A stretch of 64,000 bases of DNA from Bathynomus jamesi (GCA_023014485.1 JAJOZX010000998.1:827001-891000), one strand, 5' to 3'. Positions 13,052 to 24,512 are shown, counted from the stretch's first letter. A program made the numbers and translations. Notes: generated from the letters alone by a model not told the origin.

Positions 13052-13551
13052 TTACATACCTTTTTTACAAGTTTTTATTTTCCACATAGTCTCCATCCTT
13101 TCCACGGCTTTCCTCCACCTCGAAACAAGGGCCTTTATTCCTTGCTGATAAAAGTCCGCTGGGTTCCGCCACCTCTTAACCTCCTCAACAACCTTATCGT
13201 CACTCTGAAACTTTCTTCCACGAATAGCATCCTTCATTAGCCCAAACAAATCGAAGTCTGAAGGTGCCAGATCCGGTTGTATGGAGGGTGGGGTAACACA
13301 GTCAAGCGCATTTTTGCGATGGCCTCTGTTATTTGCAAACTGTTGTGTGGTTTCGCGTTATCATGCAAAAGAAGGACGTCTTCTAGATTTTTCTTCGGTC
13401 GAACTCGCTTTATACGTCTCTGGAGTCTCTGTAGGGTAGCAATATATGCTTTTGAGTTGATTGTTTTCCTTTCTTTATAATGTCCACTTTTTTGGTTATA
13501 CTCTTTATTGTATTTTTTATAGTTGGAAGTGAGGCTTCCACTCGAAGCCAA
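13052..13551 (-). pseudogene. Mariner transposase C-terminal remnant
   Basis: Two frames make up the catalytic core. 13237-13551 contains LLHDNAKPHNS, the second Asp motif of mariner transposases, followed by LPHPPYN. 13052-13249 continues with MFGLMKDAIRGRKF, equivalent to the conserved segment after the third Asp in SETMAR/irritans-type mariners. The third Asp region falls at the frameshift (about 13245-13275). The N-terminal DNA-binding part is absent; the LINE insertion cuts the gene there. Confidence 0.8.
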
Positions 13552-13555
13552 ACAA

Positions 13556-15822
13556 TTCCACTATGTCTGAACTTGTCCTAACGTTCGTTTAAGGAGGGTG
13601 ACCGGTCCTTTTAATGCCCTTTGGATTTCTATGGCCTGGGGCTGTCCTGGGATTGAGTTCAGGTAAGTTGATAGGTTGTTTTTCATCATACCTGTTGCCC
13701 CAACTATGATGGGGAGAATGGCAGCTTCTTTCAATCTCCAGTTTCTCTTCATGTCATATATGAGCGCCTGGTATTTGGTAATTTTCTCCCTTTCCGCTCT
13801 ATTAAGGCCATTGTCATTTGGGACACTGACATCAGTAAGTAAGGCACTCCTTTCCCTCTTGTCCCACATTACTATGTCCGGTTTTACTGCAGAATTGTCT
13901 AAAAAAGTGGCTGTTGGAATTATTGTGTCATAGTATATAGTATAATGGTTGTTTCCAGTAATTGGTGCAGGTGTGTGTTCCCATACATTTTTATTACATT
14001 CTAATTCTAATGCTGTCATGATCTTTCAGTGGATATATTTGCAAATTTTATTGTGTCTAGCTGTATAGTACCCCTCTGCCAGGAGGACCCTGCAGCCTGA
14101 TATTAGATGGCCAACACATTCTACCTCAACATGACAGAATCTACATTCTACACCTGTCATTATTACTTATTCCAGCCACTTTTTTAAATGCATTTGTTAG
14201 GAGTGCAAGATCTTGGGCACCCATTATTAGTCGCTGTTCGTCATATTGCAGAACTCCTCTCCTTAACCATTCCACTGATCCTTCTTTGTTGATATAATCC
14301 TTCTGTAATTCCTGATAATATTTTCCAGCTCTTGATGTTGTTCCCATTCTTCTGCATGCTTGGCCTGTTGTTCCTGACAAATCTTTTGCGACTTTTCCTA
14401 GCTATTAAGGTGGCTGGTACTCTTTCAGTTTCTACTTCTCTGTCATATTATTGCCTCCAAAGTGCTGGGCCAGTTTGGTTATGGAAGTATGTTGCGTTAC
14501 CCTTGTGTTGTGGTGTTCACGGACCAGAGCTATTGTAGGACTACTCGAACTTTTCAGATACTGCCCAATGCTGATGGTCGATGATCAGTGCAACTGGTTA
14601 ATTTCAGTCAATCCCATTCCTCCCAGTTTTCTTGGTAGGTACAATCTGGGAAGACACTGGTTTCGGTATGTTGTTCTGTTTAGAGTGAGGATTTTTCTGG
14701 TCTTAACATCTAGTTCTGATTGTGGCCAGTCTATGATCCCTACATTTTTTTCAGTATTCGTACATACTCTCCACTGATTTTCTCTCGCATTTGCCGGTGT
14801 TCTATATTTCCACTTTCTTCTATCTCAAGGTATTTGTAGGAACTATCCTCTTCTAAGTCTTTAATCTCAGTGTCTCTTCCTAAATTGATGTTATGGGTTT
14901 GTATTTTCTTGCCCCCTCCAAGTGTACACTTAGCACATTTGTCCAATCCAAACTTCATTTGATATCACCGGAGAAAGTATGGACGATCCTTAATAGGCAT
15001 TCCAGGTTTTGGTCAGAGTCTGCGTACAGCTTCAAATCATCCATAAACAGTAGATGGTTCAGTACACTGTCAGGATTTCTTCGCCTCGTTTGACTGAGGT
15101 TGTAGCCCTTGTTATTATTGCTAAGTAGTTTGCTAAGGGGGTCCAGGGTGAGGCAGAATAGCAAGGGTGATATGCTGTCCCCTTGGAATATACCCCTCAT
15201 AATCTTGACATGGGAAATGGGCATTTTCCCATTTTCATGGGTAAGATTGATGTTTGTTTGCCATTTTGTAATCTGGTTTGTTAGAGTGCTAATTATGGTA
15301 GGGTGGATTTTGTACAGTTTAAGGCATTCCAAAATCCACGAGTGTGGGACACTATCAAATGCCTTCTGATAGCCTATCCATGCCATACTAAGGTTTCTGC
15401 CTCTCTTCTTACAGTCTTCAAGGATAGTTTTGTTGATGAGCAACTGATCCTTTGTGCCTAAGCAGTTTCTTCTACATCCTTTCTGTTCTTTTTCCAGATA
15501 GTCTCCAGCATCTAGGTGTTTCATATATACTGTCTGCAACTAGGCCTGTAAAAAGTTTATAGGTGGTAGTGAGACAGCAGATTGGCGGTATTTATTTGGG
15601 AGATTTGTCTCACGAGTCTTAGGGATGAGGGTTGTGTCTCCACTTATAAGCCATTCTGGTGTTTCTTCTACTCCCTGCAAATTCTGTGAAAGCGGCAGTA
15701 TAATGGTGGTGTAATGCCATGACCTGTTTCAGCCAGAAATTCGGGAGCTTGTCAAGGCCAGGTTTTTTAAAGTTGGAGAATTTTGCCAGTTTCCTTCTTA
15801 TCTTGTCGTCCAGGCTCAAACT
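13556..15822 (-). pseudogene. Restriction-like-endonuclease LINE (R2/R4/Dong-like), 5'-truncated
   Basis: Reading leftward: 15619-15819 is the RT start (KKPGLDKLPNFWLK). 14955-15539 is the RT core ([22 protein letters not shown], catalytic FMDDLKLYA). 14740-14958 is the thumb. 14141-14380 is a linker. 14030-14160 is a zinc finger readable as CRFCHVEVECVGHLISGC. 13561-14019 is the PD-(D/E)XK endonuclease (KPDIVMWDKRERSALLTD). RT followed by CCHC finger and C-terminal endonuclease is the plan of R2-group LINEs. About five frameshifts or stops. The exact clade (R4, Dong, NeSL) is not resolved by eye. Confidence 0.85.
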
Positions 15823-15937
15823 GGAAAAATCCGGTTATGTGAAGCACAGAAAGTTCAAACTTACCGCCCAAAAGACATTTCAGCCCCATGGCCTATTTTA
15901 GCTTAGAAAAAAGGTGGGGCAAATATAGAGGCTGGTT

Positions 15938-16564
15938 TCTGCTGCCTTTGTTTTATTCAAAAGAAGTCTTACAGTTCTAATAAATACATTAACCCCGTTT
16001 ATAACTAGCATGAATTTTATACCATTACTCTGACTTTTTCAAGGTTATTTGGATTCAACATTTTTTTCAATTTAACTGCGTTAATCTAATTCGATTTATA
16101 ATATGATATCGGTTCGGCCTATAACATCATATTCTGCCAGCCGCAAGATACCCTGATTACTAGTTCTAAATATATTTATCCTATGATTTTCATAGTTTAA
16201 ATACTACAACTTATTAGAAAGATGTAATTTAACATTTTAACAATCTAACAATAATGGAATTCTCCTTTTAATGAACATTACAAGTATTTTCTAATTCGTA
16301 CAGTTATCATCCTTCGTTTGGCAAGTGAGAAGAGGAGAACGGAAGTCCGCCATATGTAACCGGTATTTCTGTAATTGTTATTTGAATTATACAGAATTTA
16401 ACATGCAATTTAGTTTTTCTACCTTACTGTTAAAGTACATAGGTATTTAGTACAGATCTCTTAGAAAGAAAAAAAAATCACGTTTGAGCACGGGGAATCT
16501 TGCCTCGCATGAGCAAATCACGTTTCCTAATTCATTTATTAATCATTCGTAACCTCATTTCATT

Positions 16565-16568
<4 letters not shown>
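15938..16568. other. AT-rich spacer, no feature recognised
   Basis: Non-coding by inspection on both strands. I see no TIR, RNA gene or protein similarity here. Confidence 0.5.
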
Positions 16569-16607
<39 letters not shown>

Positions 16608-16665
16608 CAGGTCGGAGTGTACATACAGTATATATAATATATTATAATATATATATATATATTTG
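16569..16665. repeat. Two (TA)n tracts around a 20-bp spacer
   Basis: TA runs at 16569-16606 and about 16626-16661 flank a short unique sequence. Confidence 0.85.
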
Positions 16666-17105
16666 GGCGTTCCTTGCACCAATATATATATTAGTTGGTG
16701 GGTCGTGGCGTCAATACTAACGCCCGCGGGTTCTTTATCTCCCGTTGGCTGAAGCGGGGTGTATATCTATGGCCCTTTTACGTCACTAGGGCATCAGGAT
16801 GGCTTGATGCTTTGGGGTAGTAAGCCTTAAGGATGAATGATGAGTGGAGCTTACTATAAAGTTTATTTGATGATAAATGGAAGTAGATGAACCAGCCTAA
16901 CGGCGCTGGGTTTATGAGTAAAGCATGGGTAAGTTCAAGTAAAGGATTCGTCGAGGGGGCGCGATCAGTCCCAGATTTTTATAGCCTCGGTTCTCACGCA
17001 TGCGCACTGGACTCGTGTCTATAAGGTCGAGCGTCCTCTGCAACTTAGTGAATAAGGAGTGGTCATTTTATAACATATGCTGTATATCCATCCCAAATGC
17101 AGGGC
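16666..17105. other. GC-richer unclassified island bounded by TA tracts
   Basis: A 440-bp block markedly richer in GC than its surroundings. It contains ACGCCCGCGGGTTCTTTATC and a TATA-like TTTTTATAGCC near 16975. It could be a solo LTR or a fragment of an unknown repeat; no terminal repeats or coding potential support either. Confidence 0.3.
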
Positions 17106-18432
17106 TGGATAAAAATATAATGCACATGTGTTTATATAGATATATATTTATCAATCCTGAAGGTTGAAGGTATATGTGCATTTTAATTATGTAGAAGACT
17201 GCGAAAACACTAAAAATATACACATATTTACCCCATTACCATGTATCACTGGTAGTGAGGAATGTAAGGAGATAATGCTCTTCCTTTTTCCTGAAAAGGA
17301 GCCTGCCTTCGAAGGACAATGTCTTCGGTATCCAGTTATCAAAGGCGAAAGCGTGGCATGATTCTATTTCTCAATCAGTCATTCGTTATTTTTAAGTTTT
17401 GATATTTTCATTATTTTTTCCCACACATATTTTCTTTCACAACTTACTTTTTCCATGACTGGACTTCCGTTCAGAATGATTTCCATAGTTGTGAAATCTT
17501 ATGCTTACTGAATGACTTTCGTAACAGGTTGTTTTTCTAACTATAACTTTGTTTTCCCGGCAAGAAGACTTGAACAGCCAAATTTCATTACAACCATCTG
17601 TGCATACTTCGCCTACTTAAAACTGCTTAAAATACATTATCTCATTTAAAACTTAAGTTATTCTAATGACATCGTACAATATAAGAGTGTGTTTTGCGGG
17701 TTGTTTAAACTCCTTCGTAGCAGCAAATATTATATGATGGAGGTGACCTTCAGTTTTACGTTGGATTGAACCACGGGTCGCTACATTATCTGGACGCGGA
17801 ACCACGCCGCCCAGTCAAACTACACTTCAGATTCACTGTCGCACAAGTTCGCTGTTCGGTGGGAGTGATGTTGTGACAATGGCTACAACGTTGTCTAGAA
17901 TCACCGAAATATAAAGACGTCTTGTGGACACATATACAACGTTCTTGACGAAACTAAGATAAACTAATCTAACTTAACATAAATTACTTACTAATAGCTA
18001 AGGTGATATAAACAAAACTTTCAATCTAACTAATCGAACGGTTAAGCAATTACTCCTATACTTAGTTCTTCCCCACTTTAGAGACGTCTCCGGTTGCATT
18101 GTGCCCCACATAGCATGGGCAGTCATTTAGCAACCCATTTTTATTCACTTGCCTCATAAACACTGATACTCCTCGTCGGAAAGAGATTTTCTCTACACTT
18201 GTGGTGGCACAACACCGCGAAGTATAAACAACTCAGTATATCACTTACCGCACAAACACCTTGCTTCCAGTCACCCTTCTGTAAAGATGTCTACTGAAGC
18301 TCCTCTTGAAAGACATTTGTGGTTTGAGATCGTGCATTTCTATACAAAAAAATTTTTTCCATCTATTGGTATTTAATATTATTAAGTTGTGAAATAGTGT
18401 GGGATAAATATTTATTTTATAGTTTATAATAA
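17106..18432. other. Unassigned AT-rich stretch
   Basis: No recognisable coding region. A weak run of degenerate CTAACTTAA-like words lies at 17945-18050, similar in style to the tract at 59880-60410. Confidence 0.4.
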
Positions 18433-18440
18433 AAATGCCG

Positions 18441-18636
18441 GGATCACCTGAAGATCAGGGCCCCCAACCTCAATTACCAAATGATATCTCGTTAAAACTA
18501 ACGAAAAATCACGACTTAACCTAACCTATCGTCAAGGGCGTACAGTTGGCCTACCAGCCATTCATTTAATTTATTATTATTTTGGTACTATAAAGCCAAA
18601 AACAAGAATACATGGGGGCCCTAATCTTCAGTGATC
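18441..18636. mobile_element. Palindromic MITE, member 1, 8-bp TSD
   Basis: The outer arms are inverted copies (GATCACCTGAAGATCAGGGC at the left against the complement of GCCCTAATCTTCAGTGATC at the right). The flanks repeat AAATGCCG (18433-18440 and 18637-18644). The centre holds the core CGTCAAGGGCGTACAGTT next to CCTAACCTA, which is shared with the elements at 19814 and 20591. It lies inside the ORF1 region of the LINE that continues to 24512. Confidence 0.75.
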
Positions 18637-18644
18637 AAATGCCG

Positions 18645-19560
18645 TTTACAAATATGCATGCGCGGTATGCTTATTCCAGAGACATTTATGTCGATGATTC
18701 TAAAGACGGGAAATAGTGTTTGCAAATTTTGTAACTTAAAATCAGATGTTGATGAAAAGTTTCACGAGTTAAAGAATGAAATTTCTGAGAATTTTACAAA
18801 AGAATTTAACTCAAAATTTGAAGATAGCTTAATTAAAAAAAATTAAGTTGACATGCAAAAAGTATTATGTACTTAATAAAAATAGCTTTAAATGTTGAGA
18901 ATAACTTAAAGATAGTTGAACTTAATAATTCAGTCGAATGGAAGTAGTTCAGCTGTTGATAGTTTTACTTTGATTAGAAACGGTGCTAAGCCAAAGGCGT
19001 CGTCAAATTTTCAGCTGGAATGTCAAAATAAAATCCATTTAGTCTATTAGAAACTATAGAAACGAAGACAAAACTATGTTGTTAGGCTCGTCTATGGATA
19101 GAGAATTTTTTTTAAGAAATAAAGTAAAACGAAAGAGAATATGCATGCCAGGCGCTAAAATAGAAATAATGAACAGGAAGTGAAGATTTAAAGTTAGAAA
19201 CTGAAAATTTGCTGTTAATTTTTCATGTTGGAGGAAACTACTGGTACAGTTTCATTTATAGGATAGAAGAATTGCTAGTTAAATATCGAAGTTTGATTAA
19301 GTCTTTGAAAGATAAGTCGAATGATGGACTGATTTCTGCGGTTCTTCCGAAAATTGACTTCAATACTAAATTAGAAGCGATTGTGCGTCCTTGAAGGAGT
19401 AGAGTTCGTCAACTTTTGGTCGGAATTTAATTCGGCGAATTTGTTTATTCAAGATGGCGTTCACTTTTAAATGAAATAGGTAATTCGCGTCTCGAGAGAC
19501 TGATTGACCAAAAAGTGAGGAAGGTTTATTTAAAATGTAAGCAAGATGAAATACTGTAGT
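18645..19560 (+). pseudogene. LINE ORF1 with SGNH esterase-like domain (copy D)
   Basis: This is the first ORF of a CR1/L2-like LINE. 18631-18846 carries a CKFC knuckle and a Lys/Glu-rich segment that could form a coiled coil. The esterase-like domain follows: a block-I-like SSMDREF at about 19090 (its GDS appears as GSS), KRICMPGAK, VGGNY at about 19228 (block III, GGND in the intact copy), and QDGVHF at about 19450 (block V). Stops and frameshifts throughout. GDSL-type esterase domains are known in ORF1 of CR1/L2 LINEs; the copy at 52569-53099 is better preserved. Confidence 0.7.
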
Positions 19561-19813
19561 TCTTTCTCGTTTAGGAAATGTAACTCCTTGGCCTCAGGGA
19601 AACTCATCAAGCATAGAGGAACAAATAGTAATGTAAAGAATAATTTAAAAGTTAGAGATTTTTAATGGAGGAGCGCAAGGAATAGTTTAACGAATGTAAA
19701 GCATTAGTTCACGTTGAAAATTACGACAGTGGCAATAACTGAAACGTGGATTAAAAGTGCAGATCGGGACTTTATACTGTAGGTGAATACCATATTAAAG
19801 GTTATAAACTTTT

Positions 19814-20043
19814 GGGTCTTTTCCTCTATAGCACCACTAATTTCTTCTTTCCCGGTTAGGTCAACTGTACGCCCTTGACAATTGGTTAGGTTTAAGTTGT
19901 GATATTTTGTTAAAATATTCATTAGTATTTCATTAAATATTCGTTGTTTTAATGAAAATATCGACTTAACCTAACCAATTGTCAAGGGCGTACAGTTGAC
20001 CTAACCGGGAAAGAAGAAATTGGGGTGCTATAAAGCAAAAGCC
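19814..20043. mobile_element. Palindromic MITE, member 2, 8-bp TSD
   Basis: Long inverted arms carry CTATAGCACC at the left and GGTGCTATAAAGC at the right, then TTTCCCGGTTAGGTCAACTG and its complement. The flanks repeat AAACTTTT (19806-19813 and 20044-20051). It shares the core CTGTACGCCCTTGACAATTG with the elements at 18441 and 20591. The insertion interrupts the endonuclease region of LINE copy D. Confidence 0.85.
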
Positions 20044-20590
20044 AAACTTTTTAACCAGGATAGAAGTTGTAAAATGGGAGCGGGTGTACTCTTATATTGT
20101 AAAGAAAATCTTCGTCCAGTTGAAAAGACGGTTAATGCCAGTGACCGTTATATATACAATAATTATTTCAGAAGTTAGCTCTAATAACTTTTAATTTTGG
20201 GGTTGTGTATAGACCTCCTTCACAAGGAGTAGAATTAGACGTTGAAGTATATAAGATTTTAAATAGTATAGTTACGCATAAGGAATCCATTATTGTCGGA
20301 AACTTTAACTGCCTAAATATTAATTTTCATTACATTAAACAACGATGCTGTGTGTGTATACGTTTGATAGATTTTCAACAAGATAATTTTCCAAAAAGTA
20401 TTAGAACGAACTCACGGTGAGAACATTTTGGACTTAGTTTCAACGACAAATAATAACTTAGTTCAGAATGTAGATGTCAGAGAAAGTTCATGCAATAGCG
20501 ATCATAGCATAATACCATTTCGGTTAATGTTAAAAACTTTCTAGAGACTTAAATAACTTCATCGTGTCTGATTTTAGGAGAACAAATTTC

Positions 20591-20791
20591 GGAGCTATTG
20601 AAGAATAGGGACCCCAGCCTTCTTTAGTTAGGCTTATAAGGCTAACTAACGAAAATATCACGACCTAACCTAACCAATCGTTAGGTTAACTGTACGCCCT
20701 TGACGATTGGTTAGGTTAGGTCATATTTTCGTTAGTTAGCCTTATAAAGCTAACCAAAGAAGGCTGGGGTCCCTATTCTTCAATAGCTCCC
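20591..20791. mobile_element. Palindromic MITE, member 3, 8-bp TSD
   Basis: A near-perfect palindrome of 201 bp running from GGAGCTATTGAAGAATAGGG to its complement. The flanks repeat CAAATTTC (20583-20590 and 20792-20799), so the insertion point in the LINE linker is exact. The centre again contains GTACGCCCTTGACGATTGGT and TTAGGTTAGG words, shared with members 1 and 2, while the outer arms differ. Confidence 0.9.
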
Positions 20792-20999
20792 AAATTTCGA
20801 TGACTTTAGAGCTTCATTAACTTTAATAAATTGGAATGAACTGTTAGCGTATGTTCTTAATGTGGGATAATTTCAAGAATATATTCATAAGTTTAAACAA
20901 GCGATGTGTACCAAGGAGAGTTAAGGGAGGCGAATTAATGCGCAACGTAAATGGTGGAATAGAAATATAGGAAAAGCAATCGCAGATAAAAATGTAGCC

Positions 21000-22890
21000 T
21001 ACATATAGCCAGCATGTATCAATTCAGAAGGTTATCACCCCCAAAGGTCAAAACAAGTGCAAATGAAGGAGATTTTTCCTGCCTCTAAAAAGTCTAACGG
21101 ACATGTATGATATTTGGATAATCATATCTGAGCAGGGCGGCTCGCAGGTAGGCACTGGAGACTGCAGCACCCCCATGATCTTATGATCTTTATTTTAAAT
21201 ATTTAAAATAGCCTCTCTGATTGTTTTTTTTAATGAACTTTGAGTTTTTAATCTAGATTATATCCTTTTTCCTTAAACTATTTCAATGCCGAACGAATGA
21301 ATCACGAAGTAGCTTCAGCCTTCCCGTGGAACTGCGTACTTAACAGTTCCAGATTTTGTTCGAAACGCTTGAAACCTCGGTGGCGGACGTACGAAGAGCG
21401 AGTCAGAATCGCGGGTTTAAGAGGATCCAAAGCACTGTGGACAGAGCAGTGCCGATTTATTTGTTTGACGTGGTAGTTGTGTTGCTGTATCGTTTGCTAA
21501 TTCGAAAATTAATTCCGAATTGCATTTATCAATGATTCGTTATCATTTATTTTTTGTCGTGAGATTGAAGTTAATTATATAATAATTGGATTATTTTACA
21601 TATATAGCTTTCATTTCTTAGAATATTTTTTCGCTCAGAATAAAACAGAAGAATGGAATTGTTTTATAAATAAAATTTTTGGCAGATTCGAATTACCCGT
21701 TAAGCTTAAGTACCCTATAATTGATTTTATACTTTTTACTTATTTTTATGACTGAGTAGTGAGTAGTTATCTATTTATCTATTCGACTTTCTCTCTCTCT
21801 CATATATATATATATACTCAACACAATTGTTCGCAATTTCTGAGGCAGCACCCCCCATAACTGAAAGTCACGAGCCGCCACTGTATCTGAGTTGAATTAA
21901 GAATTTCCTTTGTGGATAAGTTGAGCAACTCAGGAGTTCTGATCAAGTCCTTGGATCTTGTTTAAATTTTCTTCATCTGAACTTGAACCCTATACTGGCC
22001 ATTAAAGATAGTCTGTGTAGCCAGCAGTTTTTTAAACCCGACTATGATTAACTGTTTTAATTAGGATAGTACTGCTAACATGACGGTATGAGACTGAAGC
22101 AACAGGGCTACTGTAAATGGACTCTATTGCCTTTAATCCGAAAGGATTGAACCTAGTAATGTCTATAGATGGGTCGCAACTTTTCATGAATACATAGGAG
22201 ACATGTTTAGGAAGTAATGGAAGAGGACAGAGTACCTTTTGTTCCATTTGAACTTACCAGACGTAACTGAACTTGAAGACTCCAAGACAGATAGTTTTGG
22301 ATGCTGGGAAGAATTTTAGAGGCAGGATGAGGTCCAGAATATGCTGTCATAGGCCCAATCGGACTAGACCCATAGAAGGATGACAGCCGAGTCAGACTGT
22401 TTGATTGCCAATTCAAGGTCTTGAAGCTTTGTACCATCTTCAGGTTTTTCTGAAGATGGCTTGAACCGTTTGTTTTTTGAACCCGTCTTAAGGCTAGGGT
22501 TGTCGACTGGCCAGGCTAAGCAAGGCTTAGCCCAGCCCAAATAAACTTTCCAGTCTACAAATAATAATTATATCCAACAAGTAATTTATCAACTATATAT
22601 TGCTAGAGCAAAGGAAATTTCGTCCCAAACTACACAGTTAGGGTTAAATAGTTTCAGCAAATAATAATGATTAGTAATAATAATTATAATAAAACGAAGA
22701 CAGTTAAACTTCAAGCCACGGTGATCAAGCTCAGGTAGAATAACTACAAAAAAAAGAAAAAAAGAAAAAAAAAAAAGGGTAAATTATCTATAGTAAAGCT
22801 AATTTATCGACCAAAGATTTGATGTCAAAATGAAACTTCAAATATAATTAAAGAAATCAGCTGGATGTAAGAGAACCTCTCTGTTTGGCG
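21000..22890. other. Unclassified 1.1-kb insertion in LINE copy D, itself hit by a hAT
   Basis: LINE similarity stops near 20995 and resumes near 22900. After removing the hAT element at 21133-21883, about 1.1 kb of single-looking sequence is left. Minus-strand frames at 22032-22247 and 22207-22437 are not recognised. A GC-rich imperfect palindrome (GGCCAGGCTAAGC) lies near 22505. Confidence 0.4.
21133..21883. mobile_element. Non-autonomous hAT element, 8-bp TSD
   Basis: The left end begins CAGGGCGGCTCG and the right end, on the minus strand, begins CAGTGGCGGCTCGTGAC. A GCAGCACCCCC block lies just inside each end. The flanks are exact 8-bp repeats TATCTGAG (21125-21132 and 21884-21891), as expected for hAT. 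The 751-bp interior shows no transposase. Confidence 0.9.
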
Positions 22891-22899
22891 GTCACAGCT

Positions 22900-23040
22900 A
22901 AACTCCAATAGAAATGTTAAGTGTTTAATAAGATGTGATAAACGCGATTTTGAAATTCAAGTAGCTCGTGAATGTATAGAAAAACCCTAAGAAATTTTAC
23001 GATTACGTTGAGAGACAATAGTGGGCCACTTGGGAACTGA
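22900..23040 (+). pseudogene. LINE ORF2 linker fragment (copy D)
   Basis: Words such as RDFEIQVA and KNPKKFYDYV match the linker between endonuclease and RT in the copy at 50878-52572 (NAKRNLEIVIAA, NPKKFFEYV). The fragment is stranded between two insertions. Confidence 0.65.
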
Positions 23041-23124
23041 GGGTTAAGAGTAGTGGAAAATATTTTTGTTTCATTTAAAAAGAATTAATTGCTTATTAAA
23101 CTTTTAATAAAGCATACAACCACA

Positions 23125-23350
23125 TATGCTTAGGTATTTGGGCAATTAATTAATTACAGTATCCGAAATCCATATTGGATTCCAAATAAATCGCCCAACA
23201 GAGCATACAACCACATGTAAGTGTGTTTTTTTAAAGTTAAGTAGGTTAGGTTAGGTTTGGTAGGTAGATTAAGTTAAATTAGATTTATTTGGAGCCCAAC
23301 ATGGATTTTGGCTAATATATTAATTAATTGCCAAAATATCTAAATAGCTA
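23125..23350. mobile_element. Palindromic MITE with TTAGG-like centre (member 4)
   Basis: The inverted arms contain GGCAATTAATTAAT and TTGGATTCCAAATAAATC-like blocks, with GATTTATTTGGAGCCC on the other side. The centre holds GGTTAGGTTAGG. The arms differ from members 1-3 and are less perfect. A clear target duplication was not found. Confidence 0.6.
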
Positions 23351-23659
23351 AGTAGGCCTTACAAAGTTTCGACTTGGAACGCATATCCACCACACGTTTA
23401 AATCTGTTTACAGTAAGGTTCATTTTCAATGAATTTTGGTGGCAAAATAGCCTCTTCTTACAATCGGTGTTTTATACGCTACACAATCTAGTCCCATATT
23501 TAAATATTATGTATAGATTTATTTGCAATTTCTATTTAATAAATCCACTTATTAATGACATAAAAGGCTATTTGGAATTTATTGATTATTTTTTTTTTTT
23601 AAATAAAACAAAAGAATTGTCCACTATTTTTAACTTTTACTCACTCGGGTGGTAACTTA

Positions 23660-24512
23660 ACAAATAATTATGGAGAAATAGAGGTAATTTTAAATAATTT
23701 TTTTACATCAGTTTTTACAGTTCAGGGTACTTCTGTTATTCTGGAGGCTAATACTATTGTCAGTGACGTAAATTAGACTTTTTCATTGCTTACTGACGAT
23801 GTTTACACTGAAGAGATTTCTCACTATAATGAGGCGCTCCAAACCACAACCTGCCAAACGCCAGTGGTGCCAGAATTGAGTTATTTACAGTATACCACTA
23901 CATTCCCCCACCTTTCCTCTATCCCGTGGGTGAGTCAGGGAGCACAAGCTTGGCAGCTTGTGGTCTGGAGCACCTCATATAGATACTGTAAGTCAAAATT
24001 AATAACTCGCCAGGTCCAGACCATTTTCACCCAAAGCACCTAAAAGAGAGAAAAAATTAAATACTTGATCCTTTAGTTCAAATTTTTAATAAATCTTTAT
24101 CGTAGGGGGTTCCTTCGGGTTTTAAATTGGCTAATTTAACTCCAATCTTTAAAAAAATGAATAAGCAACAGGAGGGAAATTATAGGCCTATCAGTCCAAC
24201 TTCTATAATTGGAAAGCTTTTAGAATCAGTTATTCGAGATCGTACGGTCGAACATCTTGAAAGCAATAATTTTGTTGAACAAAGTCAGCATGGGTTCCGT
24301 AAAAATAAATCTTGTTTAAAAAGTTTATTGGAATTTTTTCATGAAGTCATCGGTATTTATGATTGTAGTAGAGCGGTAGATATAATATATTTAGATTTCC
24401 AAAAGGCGCTTGACAAAGTTCCGCATAAACGATTGTTAGAAAACTTAAAGCTCACGGAATAACAGGTCACGTTCTTAATTGGATTGATAATTGGTTAATT
24501 GGTAGAAAATAG
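23660..24512 (+). pseudogene. LINE ORF2 reverse transcriptase (copy D)
   Basis: RT begins with NNFFTSVFTVQ near 23690 and continues to DDVYTEEISHY. It is interrupted by a palindromic insertion (23829-23978) and resumes with SPGPDHFHPKHLK. 24127-24462 is open: ANLTPIFKK, NYRPISPTSIIGKLLESVIRDR, QHGFRKNKSC and LDFQKALDKVPHKRLL. The copy breaks off near 24512 before the catalytic FADD box. Confidence 0.85.
23829..23978. mobile_element. Palindromic MITE inserted in RT of LINE copy D (member 5)
   Basis: The ends are inverted: ATGAGGCGCTCCAAACCACA at the left against GGTCTGGAGCACCTCAT at the right, with CCTGCCAA and TTGGCAG just inside. The 150-bp insert separates LINE codons that are continuous in other copies. 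Target duplication ambiguous (TATA/ATA). Confidence 0.7.

Larger units (their letters stand above)
12969..15937 (-). mobile_element. Mariner element split by a LINE insertion
   Basis: The left terminus (from 12969, preceded by TA) and the right terminus (ending about 15937) are inverted copies: TATATTTGCCCCACCTTTTT is shared, with outer bases diverged. Between them lie mariner transposase remnants (13052-13551) next to the left TIR, then a 2.27-kb LINE (about 13556-15822), then about 80 bp of non-LINE sequence before the right TIR. The simplest reading is that the LINE jumped into the mariner. The target duplication of the LINE is not evident. Confidence 0.65.
19561..20990 (+). pseudogene. 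LINE ORF2 endonuclease region (copy D)
   Basis: Fragments of the APE-type endonuclease can be read in order and match the intact copy at 50878-52572: ITETWIKS near 19740, GAGVLLYCK near 20080, YRPPSQGVELDVEVY (20208-), SIIVGNFNC (near 20288), and CSNSDHS/DFRR near 20495-20580. The linker continues after the MITE at 20792 with NFDDF-, RRVKG- and WWNR-like words to about 20990. Two palindromic MITEs (19814 and 20591) interrupt it. Many stops; non-functional. Confidence 0.75.

Noticed and set aside
17164..17361. 65-codon frame in an AT-rich spacer
   Set aside because: No similarity, no neighbour, composition like non-coding sequence.
22032..22437. Two minus-strand frames inside the unclassified insertion
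   Set aside because: Ser/Leu-rich and unsupported by any motif; kept only as a note in the spacer entry.
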